Assembly (NCBI GenBank): GCA_041391485.1
Contig: JAWKNY010000003.1
Location: 1 to 64,000 of the forward strand
Direction of reading: 5' to 3'
Source: JACKAF01 sp041391485
GTDB taxonomy: Bacteria; Bdellovibrionota; FAC87; UBA2466; JACKAF01
Length of the DNA: 64,000 nucleotides
Part shown: piece by piece, positions 36,470 through 46,084 of the stretch
Layout: each line of letters starts with the position of its first letter
Numbering within the stretch: position 1 is the first letter of the stretch
Notes under the pieces: model-generated
Told to the model about the DNA's origin: nothing
Database searches by the model: none
What the model saw: only the letters and a program-made list of their open reading frames with translations
Position numbers and translations under genes: made by a program

Positions 36470-37783
36470 GTGGTTTTAAGGACTTACATATTGCTGCTCC
36501 TGGCGCTACTGGTCGCTTCGCTGCCCGTTCAGGCGGAGGAAAGTGATGTGGTACGCACGTTACTGGAGCAAAATCGTCTGGATGAAGCGGTCCCGGTCTG
36601 CCGGCAATTCGAGGTGCTGGCCGGAAACCGACCCGAAGCGATGATCGACTGTGCCTGGGTGTACTACCGCACGGGCCGGTTCGAGGCCGGCGAGCAGATT
36701 CGCGTGAAGCTGACCTCCCCACAATTCTCGTACGATCAGCAGATGCTGATGGCCTACGCGTACATCGATAGAAAGCAGTACGACAAAGCCCGCGAAATAT
36801 TGAACGAGCTGGAGAAGTCCCACAAAGGGACGGTGAAGGGCCTGAAGGTCCAGGAGCTGCTCGCGGAAATGTATGAAAATATGGGCCGGCTCGATACAGC
36901 CGCTTTCATCTACAAGCAGCTCGTCGGGGACGATCCCTCGCGAGCGCGCGCCCACTGGGGGCTTGCGCGCCACCACCTCTCCCGTAGGGAAAACAGTAAG
37001 GCGATTGTCCACCTCATCAAAACCACCGAGCTGTGGCCCACGCACCTAGCCAGCCGCTTTAACCTGGGTGTGCTTTACCTCAGCCAGGAAAATCTTCCCG
37101 AAGCGGGGCGATGGCTGGCCGAGAGCTACAAGCTCAACCGCGCGGACGCTGGGGTTTTGGAACAGCTGGGGGTGCTCTTTGAGAAAAAAGGCCAGTTCGG
37201 AGATGCGCTGAAATACTGGCAAAAGGCCTTGGATATCAATAAGAAGAGCGAAGTCGCGCGTGGCAAGCTCAAGCTCTATTACGGCAAACTCATTGATCGG
37301 GCGATCGAAGAAAACGATTACCCCCGAGCGCTTTTGTATCTCGAAAACGCCGCGAGCGTAGGCAATACCGATCCGCGAAACCTGCTGCGCCGGGGAATCA
37401 TCTACCGCAACCACCGCAAATACGAAAAAGCGGCGGGGGATCTCCTGGCCTATTTGAATGCGAACCCGGAAGACCCGGAGGCCGCGCGGGAACTCGGTAT
37501 CTGTTACCTGAACATGAGCTTATTCAAGGATGCTGGAAAATACTTTGAACGGGCGCTGGAGCTACAGCCTACTTATGGTATGAACTACGCGTGGTACGCC
37601 TGGGTGCTCGAGAAAACCGGCAAGCTTTGTGATGCCCGGCTCGCCTGGACCAAGGCCACGGAACTCATCAAGGACGAACGCGAGCTAGTGCGTGCCTCAC
37701 GGCGGTTGGCGACGGTCAATCGGCGAACTCAGGGCAAGTGTGACAAGGTATCGACGAGTGAAATGGACGGAGCTGAAAATTGA
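36470..37783 (+). CDS. Exported TPR-repeat protein
   Basis: A GTG start gives a signal peptide (MVLRTYILLLLALLVASLPVQA). The remaining 415 residues are tandem 34-residue tetratricopeptide repeats (for example AMIDCAWVYYRTGRFEAGEQ, LAEMYENMGRLDTAAFIYKQ, LGVLFEKKGQFGDALKYWQKA, LGICYLNMSLFKDAGKYFERA). TPRs act as protein-protein scaffolds, here in the periplasm. AAAGG lies just before the GTG. A stronger AAAGGAGGT at 36429-36437 leads only to a GTG immediately followed by a stop, so an N-terminal sequence error cannot be excluded. The gene overlaps prmA by 26 bp. Confidence 0.85.
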   Translation: MVLRTYILLLLALLVASLPVQAEESDVVRTLLEQNRLDEAVPVCRQFEVLAGNRPEAMIDCAWVYYRTGRFEAGEQIRVKLTSPQFSYDQQMLMAYAYIDRKQYDKAREILNELEKSHKGTVKGLKVQELLAEMYENMGRLDTAAFIYKQLVGDDPSRARAHWGLARHHLSRRENSKAIVHLIKTTELWPTHLASRFNLGVLYLSQENLPEAGRWLAESYKLNRADAGVLEQLGVLFEKKGQFGDALKYWQKALDINKKSEVARGKLKLYYGKLIDRAIEENDYPRALLYLENAASVGNTDPRNLLRRGIIYRNHRKYEKAAGDLLAYLNANPEDPEAARELGICYLNMSLFKDAGKYFERALELQPTYGMNYAWYAWVLEKTGKLCDARLAWTKATELIKDERELVRASRRLATVNRRTQGKCDKVSTSEMDGAEN

Positions 37784-38608
37784 GAGTCCCGATAGGTTGC
37801 GGGAAGCCATTTCAAATTATCTGATGGAGCAAGGTGCTGAGGGCGTGTGGGAGGAAGGTAGCTTCCCGGTAATGCTTCGGGCGTACTTTCCCCCGGAGCA
37901 GGCAGAGGCGGTTCAGACCTCACTCGCGGTCTACCTGGATAGTTTGCGCGAACTTTACCCGCGTACCCAACGCGTACACGTGAGTTCGCAGACGGTTGTG
38001 CGCGAAGAGTGGGCGGAGAAGTGGAAAGAGTTTTTCAAGCCGCAGGCACTGGGCGAAAAGTTTTTTCTGATTCCCAAGTGGCGGCGTCATGAGGGCTTGG
38101 CCGCTGATCGGATGCCCATTGTTTTGGATCCGGGAATGGCATTTGGAACCGGGCTGCATGAGAGCACACGACTTTGTGTCGAGCTTCTCGAGCGGCTGCT
38201 TAAGGGTGAAAGCGCCCGCGTGTTGGACGCCGGAACCGGGAGCGGGATCTTGGCCATCGTCGCCCACAAGCTGGGTGCCGGTACGGTGACTGCGGTGGAT
38301 GTGGATCCTGTGGCGGTTGAAGTGGCGGAAGAGAATTGCGCCGACAACGACTGTCCGGGAATTAAGTTTGATGTGTGTAGTGCTGACAAGGTTAACGGTG
38401 AGTTTGATGTCATCGTTGCCAATATCTTGTTGGAAGCTCACATGCAAAGCCTGAACGCTTATAGAGAGACCTCGTATTGGAGGGAAACTGATTCTCTTCT
38501 GGTCTATTGGTTTCGCAGAAAGAAACCATAGAAAAGGCTTTGCTCGCAAATGGGTTTGAGTCGGTCACTTTCCTGGAACAAGGTGAGTGGCTGGCGTGTT
38601 TAGCCTAA
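37758..38608 (+). CDS. prmA: Ribosomal protein L11 methyltransferase, frame change near the C-terminus
   Basis: PrmA trimethylates ribosomal protein L11 using SAM. The N-terminal domain (WTELKIESPDRLREAISNYL) precedes VREEWAEKWKEFFKP, then PGMAFGTGLHESTRLC and SAM motif I VLDAGTGSGILAIVAHKLG. DVIVANILLEAH corresponds to the N-[IL]-L substrate motif. A frame change near 38470-38500 restores GKLILSGLLVSQ and KETIEKALLANGFESVTFLE and the family C-terminus GEWLACLA, ending at 38608. GTG 37758 is chosen because it gives the family N-terminus. It begins inside the TPR gene, so translation is probably coupled. Confidence 0.9.
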
Positions 38609-38617
38609 GATAAATTC

Positions 38618-39084
38618 ATGAAAGTTTACCGTTTCATTCTTCTTCTTTTCCTATTGGCGCTTCCAGCGCATGGGGAAACTGAACTCAACGAGCTTCGCGA
38701 ATGTGTCGACAGCTATCGTTCGGTCCGCCAGTATTTTGCGGATCGCATTCCCTCGCAGATTTTGGCCCTGGATAGGCGTCTGTACAACTTAGATCAGCGA
38801 GTGGTCTATTTGGATGCCAACTATGTAATGCTGGAAAACAACTTCAGGCATCGAACTCCGACAAATACGACCGGTTGATGGTGGGCAATGCGCTTGTGCA
38901 TTGCCGCGAAGAGGTGGCGACTTACGAAACCTACATGTCGCTTCTCTATTATTTCTTTCTTTCCGGCTGTGTCAGTTTGCTGGCGTTTGTGATCTACCTG
39001 GTCTACGTGAAGTTCACAGGCGGCAGGTGGAATGCGCCCCCGCTGGCCCCACAGGATAAAAATCCCCACGCAAAACCTTATTGA
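38618..39084 (+). CDS. Exported protein with C-terminal transmembrane helix, one frame change
   Basis: The N-terminus is a signal peptide (MKVYRFILLLFLLALPAHG) followed by charged helix (LDRRLYNLDQRVVYLDANYV). A single missing base near 38850 (ENNFR should read ENNF then QASNSDKYDRLMVGN) joins the C-terminal half, which has one strong membrane helix (LLYYFFLSGCVSLLAFVIYLVYV) and a short Pro-rich cytoplasmic tail. Restored length is about 155 residues. The family is not recognised. It is 9 nt after prmA and overlaps the convergent lpxC stop by 7 bp. Confidence 0.7.
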
Positions 39085-40043
39085 TCGACGGCAGTAGAAA
39101 GCGATGAAACGCGACTGCGAGCAAATACCGGAGCCGGAATGGGCTCGGGCGGTAAGCGTTCCCAGTGGGTGGGAAAATCATTTAGCGTTTGGAGTAGCAG
39201 ACGGTGAATGGAATGCCCACCGCGGTGACTGACCATTTCTCCTTCGATCCAACACCCACAGAGCGCCAGATCGCCGATGGCATCGAGAAGCTTGTGCCGC
39301 ACACACTCGTCCTCAAATCGAGGCCCTTCCGGATTCAGGATCGCGTCCTCCGAAAAAGCCAGCACGTTCTGCAAGGAAGCCCCCTGCGCCAGACGAAGCT
39401 GCTTGAGGCGTTCCACATCGTTGGCAAAACCAAAGGTGCGCGCCGAACAAAGATGGGAACGGAAAGCGTTGGGCGTGAGATCCAACGCATAAGTCTGAAG
39501 CCCTATCACCGGGTGAGGAAAATCGATGGAGGTGGTGATGCGCAAGCGATCGCGCGGCAAGAGTTCGCAGATCGCGCCATTTTGCCGCACCCGAACGGGC
39601 TTGTAGATCTTCAACGTGGCGGTGGAGTAAGGCTGAACGGAAACACCCGTTTCAATCAGGGCTTCCACAAACGGAATGGCACTACCGTCCAGGATCGGAA
39701 TCTCGGGCCCGTCGACTTCGACGAGGACATTGGTGATCCCCAGCGCGAACAAGGCCGCCATCAGGTGCTCGACCGTCCCAACGCGGGCATCGGGGCGGTT
39801 GTGATTGCCCACCGTGGTCGCCAGATCAGTAGCCACCACATAATTGTAGTGCGCCGGAATGGATTCGGAATTCGGGATGTCGGTGCGGATAAACTGGATG
39901 CCGTGGTTGGCGTCCGCCGGTTGTAAGCAAACGTGGGTTTCTACGCCGGTGTGCAAGCCGATTCCACTCACCTTAACTGGTGCCGAAGGTGTCTTCTGGA
40001 TGCGGTAGGTAAACGGGCTAGTGAAATAATCCTGATTCTGCAT
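39078..40043 (-). CDS. lpxC: UDP-3-O-acyl-N-acetylglucosamine deacetylase
   Basis: LpxC catalyses the first committed step of lipid A synthesis, a zinc-dependent deacetylation in the cytoplasm. The 321 residues carry the family hallmarks: VSGIGLHTG near the N-terminus, GTVEHLMAAL with the first zinc His, PILDGSAIPF, HKLLDAIGDL with the second His and the Asp ligand, and SHRGGHSIHRLL with the catalytic His. The N-terminal about 20 residues are a slight extension. Presence of lpxC shows a lipid A-bearing outer membrane. The gene is transcribed divergently from galU across 162 bp. Confidence 0.97.
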   Translation of the reverse strand: MQNQDYFTSPFTYRIQKTPSAPVKVSGIGLHTGVETHVCLQPADANHGIQFIRTDIPNSESIPAHYNYVVATDLATTVGNHNRPDARVGTVEHLMAALFALGITNVLVEVDGPEIPILDGSAIPFVEALIETGVSVQPYSTATLKIYKPVRVRQNGAICELLPRDRLRITTSIDFPHPVIGLQTYALDLTPNAFRSHLCSARTFGFANDVERLKQLRLAQGASLQNVLAFSEDAILNPEGPRFEDECVRHKLLDAIGDLALCGCWIEGEMVSHRGGHSIHRLLLQTLNDFPTHWERLPPEPIPAPVFARSRVSSLSTAVDQ

Positions 40044-40205
40044 CGATATTCAAATCTTCTTTGCCTTATGCATATCAAGGAATTGGGGAATTCGTCTAGG
40101 GGAATGGGACCGCGGTATGGACGGGCCTCCCTGGGATGGGATAGGCTATAGGCACATTTTTGGACGGAAGTTTAACGCAAACAAATGGATAACGCGTAGG
40201 TTCAG

Positions 40206-41096
40206 ATGGCCAAGGCTGCAATTAAGAAGGTCGTGATCCCGGTAGCGGGCTTAGGCACACGGAGTCTCCCCTTCACCAAGGTGGTGCCGAAGGAGCTTGT
40301 GCCCGTGCTCAACACCCCTACGATCCACTTCATCGTAGAAGAGGTGGTGGCCGCAGGGATTGAGCAGGTGGTTTTCGTCACGAGTTCGGGAAAAACGGCG
40401 CTCGAAGACTATTTTGACGTGAACGACGCGTTGGTCAGGACGTTGCGCGCGCGTGGCAAGGAGGAACTTGCCGAGTGTGTGGAAAAGACGAGTCAGCTTT
40501 GCGAAATTATTTCGGTTCGCCAGAAAGAGCCGTTGGGCTTGGGCCACGCCGTACTTTGCGCCGCTCCTGTGATTGGCGATGAACCCTTCGCTGTGGCTTT
40601 GGGAGATGAGATTTTTCCCCCGTGGGATCCGACTGCGCCCAAAGGGCCGCTGGCGATTCTCGCAGAACAGGCGAGTAAGCAGTCCTCCTCCGTGATTGGC
40701 GTCATGAAAGTTCCCCGCGAGCAAACGGGATCGTATGGGATTGTCGACGTCGGCTCGGCCGAGGTGGGCGCAGCTCCGGTGGCCGTGAAGGCGACCGTTG
40801 AAAAACCGCGCCCCGAAAAAGCACCCAGTGAGTACGCCATTGTTGGCCGCTATGTTTTTGCACCCGAGATACTGGATCGTCTGCGCACGGTGAAGCCGGG
40901 CGTGGGCGGCGAAATCCAACTGACCGATGCGATGAGCGCGCTGGCCGCCGAAGGGGCCTTGTACGCCTCAGCGGTGCAAGGTTGCCGGTATGACACCGGA
41001 AGCCTTCTCGGCTATGTAAAAGCACAAGTGGATGCGGGCCTGCGCGATCCTTCCATCGCGGGACCGCTCAAAGACTATTTGAGGACTCTAAAATGA
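40206..41096 (+). CDS. galU: UTP--glucose-1-phosphate uridylyltransferase
   Basis: GalU makes UDP-glucose from UTP and glucose-1-phosphate for exopolysaccharide, LPS and glycogen-type pathways. The 296 residues show the nucleotidyltransferase signature VIPVAGLGTRSLPFTKVVPKE, then FVTSSGKTALEDYFD, PLGLGHAVLCA, VALGDEIF with the metal-binding Asp, and VGRYVFAPEILDRL. The product could feed the polysaccharide operon at 57.6-61.3 kb. Its stop overlaps the next start (ATGA). Confidence 0.96.
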   Translation: MAKAAIKKVVIPVAGLGTRSLPFTKVVPKELVPVLNTPTIHFIVEEVVAAGIEQVVFVTSSGKTALEDYFDVNDALVRTLRARGKEELAECVEKTSQLCEIISVRQKEPLGLGHAVLCAAPVIGDEPFAVALGDEIFPPWDPTAPKGPLAILAEQASKQSSSVIGVMKVPREQTGSYGIVDVGSAEVGAAPVAVKATVEKPRPEKAPSEYAIVGRYVFAPEILDRLRTVKPGVGGEIQLTDAMSALAAEGALYASAVQGCRYDTGSLLGYVKAQVDAGLRDPSIAGPLKDYLRTLK

Positions 41097-41952
41097 AGAC
41101 CTTTGTATTGTTGTTGGCTTTGGGCTGGGCGTCGTTTGCGCAAGCCTATATCTATTCGGTAAAAGGGCTCGTGGAAGCGGCTTTTGCGGGAAGAGAGGCG
41201 GACAACCCGCTTGAAATCATCCTGCGCCACCAGATCGGCCAACGTTCTTCCGGTCAACTTCTTCGCGAGCATCTTTATACCGACGGGCAAACAGTCCTCG
41301 CGTCCTGGAGCATTGAGGGCAGCAATGCCTCGGCCAAAGGCATCATCACGGCCGATAGCTACAACTTGATGGGACAAAAAACCTACAAAAGAGAGTCGCG
41401 CCTATTTGTCTCTTATTTGACGGCTCTGGATGCTCAGAAGTTTATTGAACGCGCTCTTGAGGAGCGGTTTGTACGCCGCGATCAGTTGATGGAATACAAA
41501 CCGGGCTATGATCTGAAAGCCAATCCAAAAACCTGGAAGCCCAACAATCTATTACATTCGCCAGATCGACATTTTCCTCAAAGCGCATGGTGGGGACGAG
41601 CCCGCTATTGTCTGTAAGTGACTGGGCTGACGAAGGATTGGATAAGCGGCTTCTGTTTTTTGACAAGGATTTTAAAAGTGGTCTTCGTCGCATTGAGTGG
41701 CGAGAAGAGGGACGGGTGACGGCGTGGAATTTCGATCACTTCAAGAAGTTTCCGGTGGGCGCGTACTTCCCTAGGCGCATCACGCTCTCCCGTGGGGACG
41801 TGGATGTGATTAGTTCCGAGGTCGTCGCGGTCAAAAGCCTTAAAGGTGGCGCTTGGGACAAGATCAAAAAAGGGTACACGCCTCCGACGCAAAATATTGC
41901 TATCCCGTCCGCTGTTGAGGAAGCTTTCGAAATTCTCTTAAGGTATCGATGA
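41093..41952 (+). CDS. Exported protein of unknown function, one frame change
   Basis: The signal peptide MKTFVLLLALGWASFAQA precedes a largely beta-strand protein (GQTVLASWSIEGS, GLRRIEWREEGRVTAWNFDHF, YFPRRITLSRGDVDVISSEVVAVKSL). A frame change near 41560-41590 joins NPKTWKPNN to MVGTSPLLSVSDWADEGLDK. Restored length is about 286 residues. The second half resembles an outer-membrane-lipoprotein-sorting-like or lipid-contacting sheet, but I cannot assign a family. It overlaps galU and priA by 4 bp on either side, so it is embedded in this operon. Confidence 0.7.
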
Positions 41953-43988
41953 TCGTCCAGGTCGCCGTTCCCTATCGAGTTCCCAAACTCTTCGACTACA
42001 AACTTTCTGAAGAGGATGAAGGCCGAGTGGTGCCCGGATCCTTGGTTCAGGTTCCCTTCGGCAGCCGGTTGACTCACGCGTTTGTCTTAGGCCTTACCGA
42101 CACCTCGGCCGTGGCGGACTCCAAGCTGAAGGCAGTCAAATCCGTTCTGAATGAGACGCCTGTCTTTGACGAAAAGATGCTGGAGTTCTTGCGTTGGGTT
42201 TCCGCTTACTATTGTCACCCGCTTGGGGAAACCATCTCTACAGCAGTACCCAAAGATTCCTGGAAGGTTCGAAAGCGAAAATCCAAGAAGCCTACTAGCG
42301 ATCCCACAGCAGGACTCAAGCCCGCTCACTCCGAGCGTTTTGAATTGACGGCAGAACAGCAGCAAGTGTTGAGCGAGATGGAAGCCCACGGGCATGAAAA
42401 GCCGTACTTGCTTTTTGGCGTCACAGGAAGCGGAAAAACCGAAGTTTACATGAATGCCATTGAGCGCTTTTTGCAGCCGGATCAAAGCGCGATTGTCCTG
42501 GCCCCGGAAATTTCGTTGACGCCGCAGCTGGTGGGCCGATTCTCGGATCGTTTTCCCGGGCAAACGGCGGTGTTGCACAGCCACCTGAGCCCGGCTGAAC
42601 GCCAGCGGGAGTGGAAGCGGGCCGCGTCCGGTGAGGCGCGCATTGTCGTCGGTGCCCGTTCGGCGGTGTTTGCGCCAGTCAAGAACCTCGCGTTGATTAT
42701 TGTGGATGAGGAGCAAGAAGCTTCGTTTAAGCAAGAGGATTCGCTTCGTTACAACGCGCGAGACATTGCTGTCGTGCGTGCAAAGATTTGTGGGGCGCGC
42801 GTGATATTGGGATCGGCAACGCCTTCGCTAGAAAGCTATACCAACGCCAAGAATGAGAAGTTTCGGCTACTCACCTTGAAGAAGCGGGTGATGGATCGCC
42901 CATTACCGCGGTGTCAGTTCGTCGATATCAAAAACAACGATCAGCTGTTGGATGCGCACACTCCTTGGTTCAGCAAAGTCCTTTATGCAAAGATGCAAGA
43001 GACGATACAGAATGGGCAGCAGGTCCTTTTGTATTTGAACCGTTTGGGTTACGCGCATTTCTTGTTCTGCCATGACTGCGGTCATACGGAGCAGTGCCGG
43101 AACTGTGATATCTCTTTGACGTACTACCGCACGCCGCCTCGTCTTAAGTGCCATTACTGTGGGGCCTCCCAGGCGCCGCCCCAAAGTTGCAGCCAATGTT
43201 CGGGAACGCAAATCATCCCGATGGGTGTGGGCACGGAGCAGGTTGAGCAAGCGCTGAAAAGATTTTTTCCGGAAGCACGCATCGCCCGAATGGATCGCAG
43301 TGTGGTCAAAAACCGAAAAGATCTGGAAGAGGTGCTGCAGCGGGTAGCGGACGGGCGTGTCGACATCGTGATCGGCACGCAAATGATCGCCAAGGGACAC
43401 GATTTTCCGGGAATCTCCTTGGTGGGGATTCTGCTTGCCGACGCTAGTTTGAATATTCCGGACTTTCGCGCCAACGAACGCACGTTTCAGATACTGACTC
43501 AGGTGGCCGGACGCGCGGGACGCGCGGGCCATGCGGGTGAAGTGCTTATCCAGACACTAAACCCCGACCACTGGGTTCTCAAGGCGGCAGCCGAACACCG
43601 GAGCGAAGATTTTTACCGTGAAGAAGCCCACCTTCGTCACATGGTGGGGTTCCCACCGGCAACCCGTTTGGCCCTGCTCCGTTTTCAGCACAGCAATCCC
43701 GGGACCGTACGCCGCTTTGTTGAAGAAACTGTCGCGACACTTGCCAAACTTCCGGGTGCCCAGAAATGCGATATCGTGGGGCCTGCTGAAGCGCCTCTCG
43801 CCAAAGTAAAGAAGCTCTACCGCTGGCAGTGTTTGGTAAAGTGCGGTTCCGCAAAAGAGTTGCGTTCGGTCTTGATACTGATCCAGCAGTACGTCGATAG
43901 GCGTAAATCTCCCGTCCAGTTCTGGCGGTGGATGTGGACCCAAATTTACCCAGTGAACGCCATTGCATTCAGTCTCCCTCGATCCTGA
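41949..43988 (+). CDS. priA: Primosomal replication-restart helicase PriA
   Basis: PriA reloads the replisome at stalled forks. The N-terminal DNA-binding domain (VQVAVPYRVPKLFDYKL, GSLVQVPFGSR) precedes the helicase core: FGVTGSGKTEVYM (Walker A), VLAPEISLTPQL, VGARSAVFAP, IIVDEEQEASFK (DEEQ box). A zinc-binding insert has CHDCGHTEQCRNC, CHYCG and CSQC, and the motifs IGTQMIAKGHDFPG and AGRAGRAGHAGEV follow. The last about 25 residues look mis-framed: the family C-terminal VDVDP motif is found as LAVDVDPNLPSE in another frame from about 43922, so a one-base error there is likely and the true stop may lie slightly elsewhere. Confidence 0.95.
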   Translation: MIVQVAVPYRVPKLFDYKLSEEDEGRVVPGSLVQVPFGSRLTHAFVLGLTDTSAVADSKLKAVKSVLNETPVFDEKMLEFLRWVSAYYCHPLGETISTAVPKDSWKVRKRKSKKPTSDPTAGLKPAHSERFELTAEQQQVLSEMEAHGHEKPYLLFGVTGSGKTEVYMNAIERFLQPDQSAIVLAPEISLTPQLVGRFSDRFPGQTAVLHSHLSPAERQREWKRAASGEARIVVGARSAVFAPVKNLALIIVDEEQEASFKQEDSLRYNARDIAVVRAKICGARVILGSATPSLESYTNAKNEKFRLLTLKKRVMDRPLPRCQFVDIKNNDQLLDAHTPWFSKVLYAKMQETIQNGQQVLLYLNRLGYAHFLFCHDCGHTEQCRNCDISLTYYRTPPRLKCHYCGASQAPPQSCSQCSGTQIIPMGVGTEQVEQALKRFFPEARIARMDRSVVKNRKDLEEVLQRVADGRVDIVIGTQMIAKGHDFPGISLVGILLADASLNIPDFRANERTFQILTQVAGRAGRAGHAGEVLIQTLNPDHWVLKAAAEHRSEDFYREEAHLRHMVGFPPATRLALLRFQHSNPGTVRRFVEETVATLAKLPGAQKCDIVGPAEAPLAKVKKLYRWQCLVKCGSAKELRSVLILIQQYVDRRKSPVQFWRWMWTQIYPVNAIAFSLPRS

Positions 43989-44090
43989 ACGGGCCTCATT
44001 GCGCTTTTTCGCGCGGCATGGTCAAATGTAGTAAGGCTTCTTTTTGCCCGCTTAATTAGCGCTTACGACTATTGCAGACGAATACAATCA

Positions 44091-44800
44091 TTGAAAAAAC
44101 TCCACCAGCTTGTTCTTTCTCAGTCTGCGCCGCTTCAGCCGCGTGGGTGACGCGCCGGGTCCCATTCGTGCCGCAAAGTGGTACGAGAACAATTATCAGC
44201 GCCGTGGTGCGCAGCAAGATGTTCTGGAGTGGAACCCATGTGGAAGTGCAGCTGGCCGGTGGCCTGCTCCCGTACGACTCCGTACTGAGCACGTTCATAG
44301 CGGGCAGCCGTTCATCTGGCACCTATCCGATCACGTGGGTTGGGAAGTCTTTGATGGCCACATGTTTTCAACAAGATTGGTGGTTTTACAACGGGACTGC
44401 TCCAGTCCAGACCACTATCAGCAATCTCCAAACCCGCGGCTGAAGTTTCATGCTTCGACGAGCCTTTGATTAGCCCGCTGTATTCCAAGATCCACGTGGC
44501 GGAAGATGGGATCTGTTTTTTGATATTTATCTGGCTTTGGGTGTGGGCGTAGTAACGTCGATACCGTTCGGTTTGCCAGTACGGGGCTTCTACAGCGCCT
44601 TCGGAAACGGTTCTCCGATCAGGTTTTGATCCCGCACAACGTGGTTTTGGGATTTAAAGTTTATCTTACCGGTGGGATTAGTTTCACCTTGGAACTTCAG
44701 GGACTACATCGTCCACGCGCAAACCTACAACTCCAAACGGCTTCACAGCTTCTACTCCACCATGGTGGGACTAACCTTCTTCATCCCGTCTCTAGGGTAA
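44091..44800 (+). pseudogene. Outer-membrane beta-barrel protein, heavily frame-disrupted
   Basis: Fragments in several frames assemble into one exported barrel. A TTG start gives MKKLHQLVLS, then CAASAAW (signal peptide end), THVEVQLAGGLLPYDSVLS, FIWHLSDHVGWEVFDGHMFS, EPLISPLYSKIHVAEDG, FDIYLALGVGVVTSIPFG, LIPHNVVLGFKVYLTGGISF, and a C-terminal STMVGLTFFIPSLG. The order and the W/Y-rich strands resemble the outer-membrane beta-barrel domain proteins common in Myxococcota and Bdellovibrionota. At least five frame changes are needed in 710 bp, more than elsewhere, so a true pseudogene cannot be excluded. No intact frame over 120 codons exists here. Confidence 0.55.
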
Positions 44801-44885
44801 CGCGCCGCATTTGTTTTGCTTGCCGAGCGTCTTGCCATTCCGAGCGCCATCGGCAACACTTTTTCTTCCGCTAACGAATACGACC

Positions 44886-45140
44886 ATGATTATAAAGAAA
44901 GCCACCATTGAACAATTGCTTCGCGTGTATGAAGATGTGGAAGCGTTGCTGCGCACGCTAAAACAGAAAGAGAGTCAGATGTTGGGAGCCCATTCCATTG
45001 ACGTTAAAAAGCTCATCGACCAGCTGGCCCGTTCCAAAAAGCGTTTGGAGCGAAAGATAGGCAACACGCTTCTGTTGGAAAAACACAACATCAAGCGCAA
45101 ATTAAAGGGCTTGGCGTCCGACTTCTCCGGCCGGCGCTAG
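44886..45140 (+). CDS. Small coiled-coil protein
   Basis: The ATG at 44886 opens an 84-residue basic, helical protein (MIIKKATIEQLLRVYEDVEALL to the end) with heptad spacing (LDQLARSKKRLERKIGNTLLLEKH in outline). It has no signal peptide and no known domain. The upstream in-frame extension to 44811 is not supported because it would run into the region after the barrel gene's stop and lacks a ribosome site. It converges with lgt, overlapping by 4 bp. Confidence 0.6.
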   Translation: MIIKKATIEQLLRVYEDVEALLRTLKQKESQMLGAHSIDVKKLIDQLARSKKRLERKIGNTLLLEKHNIKRKLKGLASDFSGRR

Positions 45141-45937
45141 TTCTCAGACTGTAGTTGCTTCCAACGCCAGTAGCCGACCCCGGCACTCGCCAAAAACATC
45201 AGGACCGAAAGAATCTGGCCCATGGATAGGCCAAAGATGAGAAAACCCAATTGCGGATCGGGCTGCCGGAAAAACTCGACGATGAAACGAGAAAGGCTGT
45301 AGCCAATAAGAAAGACAATGGTCAGCTCGCCATCTCGCCGCAGCTTGTTCTTCAGAAGCCAAAGCACCGAGAATAGGACGATCCCTTCCAGAAAAAGCTC
45401 GTACAGCTGTGAGGGGTGACGGGGTTCGGGTCCCCCATGCTTGAAAATCACGGCCCAAGGCACGTACGACACTCGTCCCCATAGCTCGCCGTTAATGAAA
45501 TTGCCCAATCGGCCCATCGCCAGCCCCGTAGGGGTGGCCAAACTCATCGCATCCAGAAGATTCCAGAGCGGGATTTGTTTTTGCTTGGCAAAAATCCAAC
45601 CCGCCACCACCGTACCGAGCAGGCCACCGTGAAAGGAAAGGCCGCCTTTATAGATTTGGAAGAGGTAAAGGGGATTGGCGAAAAAACTTTCGGGATCGTA
45701 GACAAAGCAATAGATGATGCGCGCACCGATTACGGCGCCTACGAGCAGCCACATCGTAAACTGATCCATGTCTTCGGGCGTAAACTGAAAACGTTCCTCC
45801 CGTGCAAGACGACGCAGGATGTATCGCCCGACGAGAAAACCGCCGACAAACAGCAGCGAGTACCAACGAATCTGAAAGGGGCCCCAGATATGGATGAGGA
45901 CCGGATCGATGTCCGGCTGATGAAAGTATTGTGACAT
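45137..45937 (-). CDS. lgt: Prolipoprotein diacylglyceryl transferase
   Basis: Lgt transfers diacylglycerol from phosphatidylglycerol to the lipobox Cys of prolipoproteins, in the inner membrane. The ATG at 45937 (MSQYFHQPDIDPVLIHIWG) is preferred over an upstream in-frame start because it matches the family N-terminus. Characteristic motifs are YKGGLSFHGGLLG (essential His region), and the Lgt signature GRLGNFINGELWGR. RHPSQLYEL and SRFIVEFFRQPD with the conserved Arg and Glu follow. Seven hydrophobic segments are visible. The length of 266 residues is typical. It serves the many lipoproteins encoded in this window. Confidence 0.97.
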   Translation of the reverse strand: MSQYFHQPDIDPVLIHIWGPFQIRWYSLLFVGGFLVGRYILRRLAREERFQFTPEDMDQFTMWLLVGAVIGARIIYCFVYDPESFFANPLYLFQIYKGGLSFHGGLLGTVVAGWIFAKQKQIPLWNLLDAMSLATPTGLAMGRLGNFINGELWGRVSYVPWAVIFKHGGPEPRHPSQLYELFLEGIVLFSVLWLLKNKLRRDGELTIVFLIGYSLSRFIVEFFRQPDPQLGFLIFGLSMGQILSVLMFLASAGVGYWRWKQLQSEN

Positions 45938-46026
45938 GACTTGGCCGTAAAGGTACCACTGGGGAGTCAGATTAGCCAAGCTCCGGTTGTGTTGCGCCTT
46001 GGCAGGACCCAGAAAAATTTTCACTC

Positions 46027-46055
46027 TTGAACAAAACTAGAATTTTCCTTATATT
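46027..46055 (+). promoter_or_regulatory. Sigma-70-type promoter of the HU gene
   Basis: TTGAAC (46027-46032) and TATATT (46050-46055) are separated by 17 bp in an A/T-rich tract, matching the sigma-70 consensus at 4 and 5 of 6 positions. Transcription would start near 46062, about 23 nt before the HU start codon, which has TTGGAGA as ribosome site. Confidence 0.6.
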
Positions 46056-46084
46056 TTCAAACCTTCAGACACCTTGGAGACAGA

